A DNA stretch of 64,000 nucleotides from Bacteroidia bacterium (GTDB lineage: Bacteria; Bacteroidota; Bacteroidia; NS11-12g; UBA9320), in assembly GCA_020849295.1 (NCBI GenBank), contig JADLGN010000027.1, positions 1 to 64,000 of the forward strand, written 5' to 3'. Positions 62,856 to 64,000 of this stretch are shown here, one piece after another. The stretch's first letter is position 1; every line of letters starts with the position of its first letter. The translations under genes and the position numbers were made by a program. The notes beneath the pieces were generated by a model. That model saw only the letters and a list, made by a program, of their open reading frames with translations, did not search any database and was not told the DNA's origin.

Positions 62856-63242
62856 ATGAAAAATAAAGAACTTGAAAATCGAATCAACAAAATAATTTCG
62901 GATATTGAAATTGCCGAAGAAGAAATATATCGTCCTTTAGAAGATGTAGTTACTCTTTCGGTTTGTTATAAAGTTAGAAATTCAATTGCTGAAATTTTAA
63001 AACTGTTTTTGGATAGCAAAAATGTAAAATACAATAATAACAATAATCTTGAAACTCTTTTCTCACTATGCACAAGCAATGTAAAAGATTTTGACACAAT
63101 AGATATTTCAAAAGTATATTGCAAAAGTGAAAACAATACATCTTGCAACGACAAATATTGTTTAAGTTTAAATAAAGTTGCAGAGTGTATAACTATAGCC
63201 GAAAATCTGAGAGATATTATTTTAAAAAAACTAAATAAATAA
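62856..63242 (+). CDS. small HEPN-like, Cys-rich protein inside the nuo operon
   Basis: A soluble, all-helical protein of 128 residues between nuoL and nuoM, one base after the nuoL stop and 3 bases before nuoM. ELENRINKIISDIEIAEEEIY is the first helix, then LSVCYKVRNSIAEILKLFLDSKNV, a short Asn run, LETLFSLCTSNVKDFDTID, and LNKVAECITIAENLRDIILKKL. The length, helix order and the final helix resemble HEPN domains, but the RNase motif (Rx4-6H) is absent. There are six Cys (VCYKV, LCTSN, YCKSE, SCND, YCLS, ECITI). I know no assigned function. It may act in complex I assembly or regulation, or be a silent passenger of the operon. Confidence 0.6.
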   Translation: MKNKELENRINKIISDIEIAEEEIYRPLEDVVTLSVCYKVRNSIAEILKLFLDSKNVKYNNNNNLETLFSLCTSNVKDFDTIDISKVYCKSENNTSCNDKYCLSLNKVAECITIAENLRDIILKKLNK

Positions 63243-63245
63243 TTA

Positions 63246-64000
63246 ATGATAACAAATTTATCAGCATTAATAATAATACCACTTTTGTTTATATTGTTAT
63301 TGCTATTTTCAAAAGATAAACTACTAATAAAAAAAATATCACTATTTGGAGCTATTGTTCAATTAATTTATATCATTTTTATATTGATTGCATATATAAA
63401 TCAAAGCCACAAAGAGGATTTTACATTTATAAATTCATTTAGTTGGTTCAAATCATTAAATATTGATTATATAACAGGAATTGACGGAATTTCAATTTCA
63501 ATGTTACTTATGACATCAGTAGTAGTATTGGCTGGAATACTTGTTTCGTGGAAAATAGATTTTAGGGTAAAAGAGTTTTTTATATTACTATATCTTCTTA
63601 GTACTGGAGCTTATGGCTTTTTCATATCGCTTGATTTGTTTTTAATGTTTTTCTTTTTAGAACTTGCCGTAATCCCAAAATACCTATTGATAGCAATATG
63701 GGGAAGCGGTAAAAAAGAATATAGTGCCATGAAATTAGCACTTATGCTTATGACAGGTTCGGCTTTGATATTGATAGGAATTCTTATTTTATATTTCGAT
63801 ACACAACTACATACATTCAATATATTAAAATTAACAGAAACCGACATACCAGTTGAAACACAGAGAATTTCATTTCCTTTAATATTTGTTGGTTTTGGGA
63901 TTTTTACAGCATTATTTCCATTTCATACATGGGTGCCAGATGGACATTCTTCAGCACCAACAGCAGCATCAATGTTTTTAGCAGGAATTTCTATGAAATT
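63246..64000 (+). CDS. nuoM: NADH-quinone oxidoreductase subunit M, cut by window edge
   Basis: An open frame from ATG at 63246 to the window end without a stop, 251 codons. FFLELAVIPKYLLIAIWGSG has the TM5 Glu of antiporter-like subunits. YSAMKLALMLMTGSALILIGILIL follows, and the visible end has ALFPFHTWVPDGHSSAPTAA before FLAGISMK. These match NuoM, the middle proton pump. Roughly half the protein is present; the rest and probably nuoN lie beyond the edge. Confidence 0.92.
   Translation, partial: MITNLSALIIIPLLFILLLLFSKDKLLIKKISLFGAIVQLIYIIFILIAYINQSHKEDFTFINSFSWFKSLNIDYITGIDGISISMLLMTSVVVLAGILVSWKIDFRVKEFFILLYLLSTGAYGFFISLDLFLMFFFLELAVIPKYLLIAIWGSGKKEYSAMKLALMLMTGSALILIGILILYFDTQLHTFNILKLTETDIPVETQRISFPLIFVGFGIFTALFPFHTWVPDGHSSAPTAASMFLAGISMK

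Overview
The window is a compact, AT-rich chromosomal segment from a member of the phylum Bacteroidota. The evidence is a PorV-family protein beside a secreted protein with a type IX secretion-like C-terminal domain, two TonB-dependent receptors with carboxypeptidase-regulatory N-terminal domains, paired OmpH/Skp chaperones, a WbqC protein, a Bacteroidota-type nuo operon, and several promoters of the form TTTG-N17-22-TAnnTTTG. Genus cannot be resolved from the sequence alone. About fifty protein genes lie on both strands with very short or negative spacing. About a dozen start with TTG, and murI seems to lack any of ATG, GTG or TTG.

Layout. 0.1-0.6 kb holds a decayed OsmC-family gene with three in-frame stops. 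0.7-7.9 kb carries rRNA/tRNA methylation (rlmD, trmN6), folate synthesis (folK), WbqC and GtrA proteins, an LD-carboxypeptidase, and a PadR-PspC regulatory pair. 7.8-12.6 kb holds a secreted lamin-tail-domain protein, then a CHASE2 sensor without an output domain and its FecR/SH3-like partner. 12.6-17.8 kb is metabolic: the homocysteine-methyltransferase half of MetH, an L-2-hydroxyglutarate oxidase, a histidine phosphatase, a hotdog thioesterase with isochorismate synthase (menaquinone entry), HIT and GreA. 17.9-26.7 kb is a three-gene surface cluster on the minus strand: TonB receptor, 1305-residue secreted protein, PorV-like protein.

26.8-36.9 kb has a phosphoglycerate-dehydrogenase-like enzyme, murI, two OmpH chaperones, a lipoprotein, a LuxE-like acyl-activating protein, a CNNM/CorC membrane protein, a HerA-like ATPase, a thioredoxin-like lipoprotein and a TMTC-like membrane protein with TPRs. 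A well-defined tRNA-Phe transcription unit (promoter, tRNA, terminator) sits at 36.9-37.1 kb. 37.1-55.7 kb contains a GT2 glycosyltransferase, aroQ and aroE, aspS, a universal stress protein, an SDR oxidoreductase, RNase Z, ftsK-lolA, a lipoprotein, polA, a GT39-like membrane protein and a second TonB-dependent receptor.

56.0 kb to the end is a plus-strand nuo operon in the order A-B-C-D-H-I-J-K-L-(small gene)-M, with M cut by the window edge. The NADH-oxidising genes nuoE, F and G are absent from between D and H, so the locus encodes the ferredoxin/flavodoxin-type 11-subunit core. A six-cysteine, HEPN-like protein of unknown role sits between nuoL and nuoM. I saw no CRISPR array, prophage, insertion sequence or obvious defence island. 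The least explained items are that nuo-embedded gene, the murI start, the output-less CHASE2 pair and the TonB/T9SS/PorV cluster.
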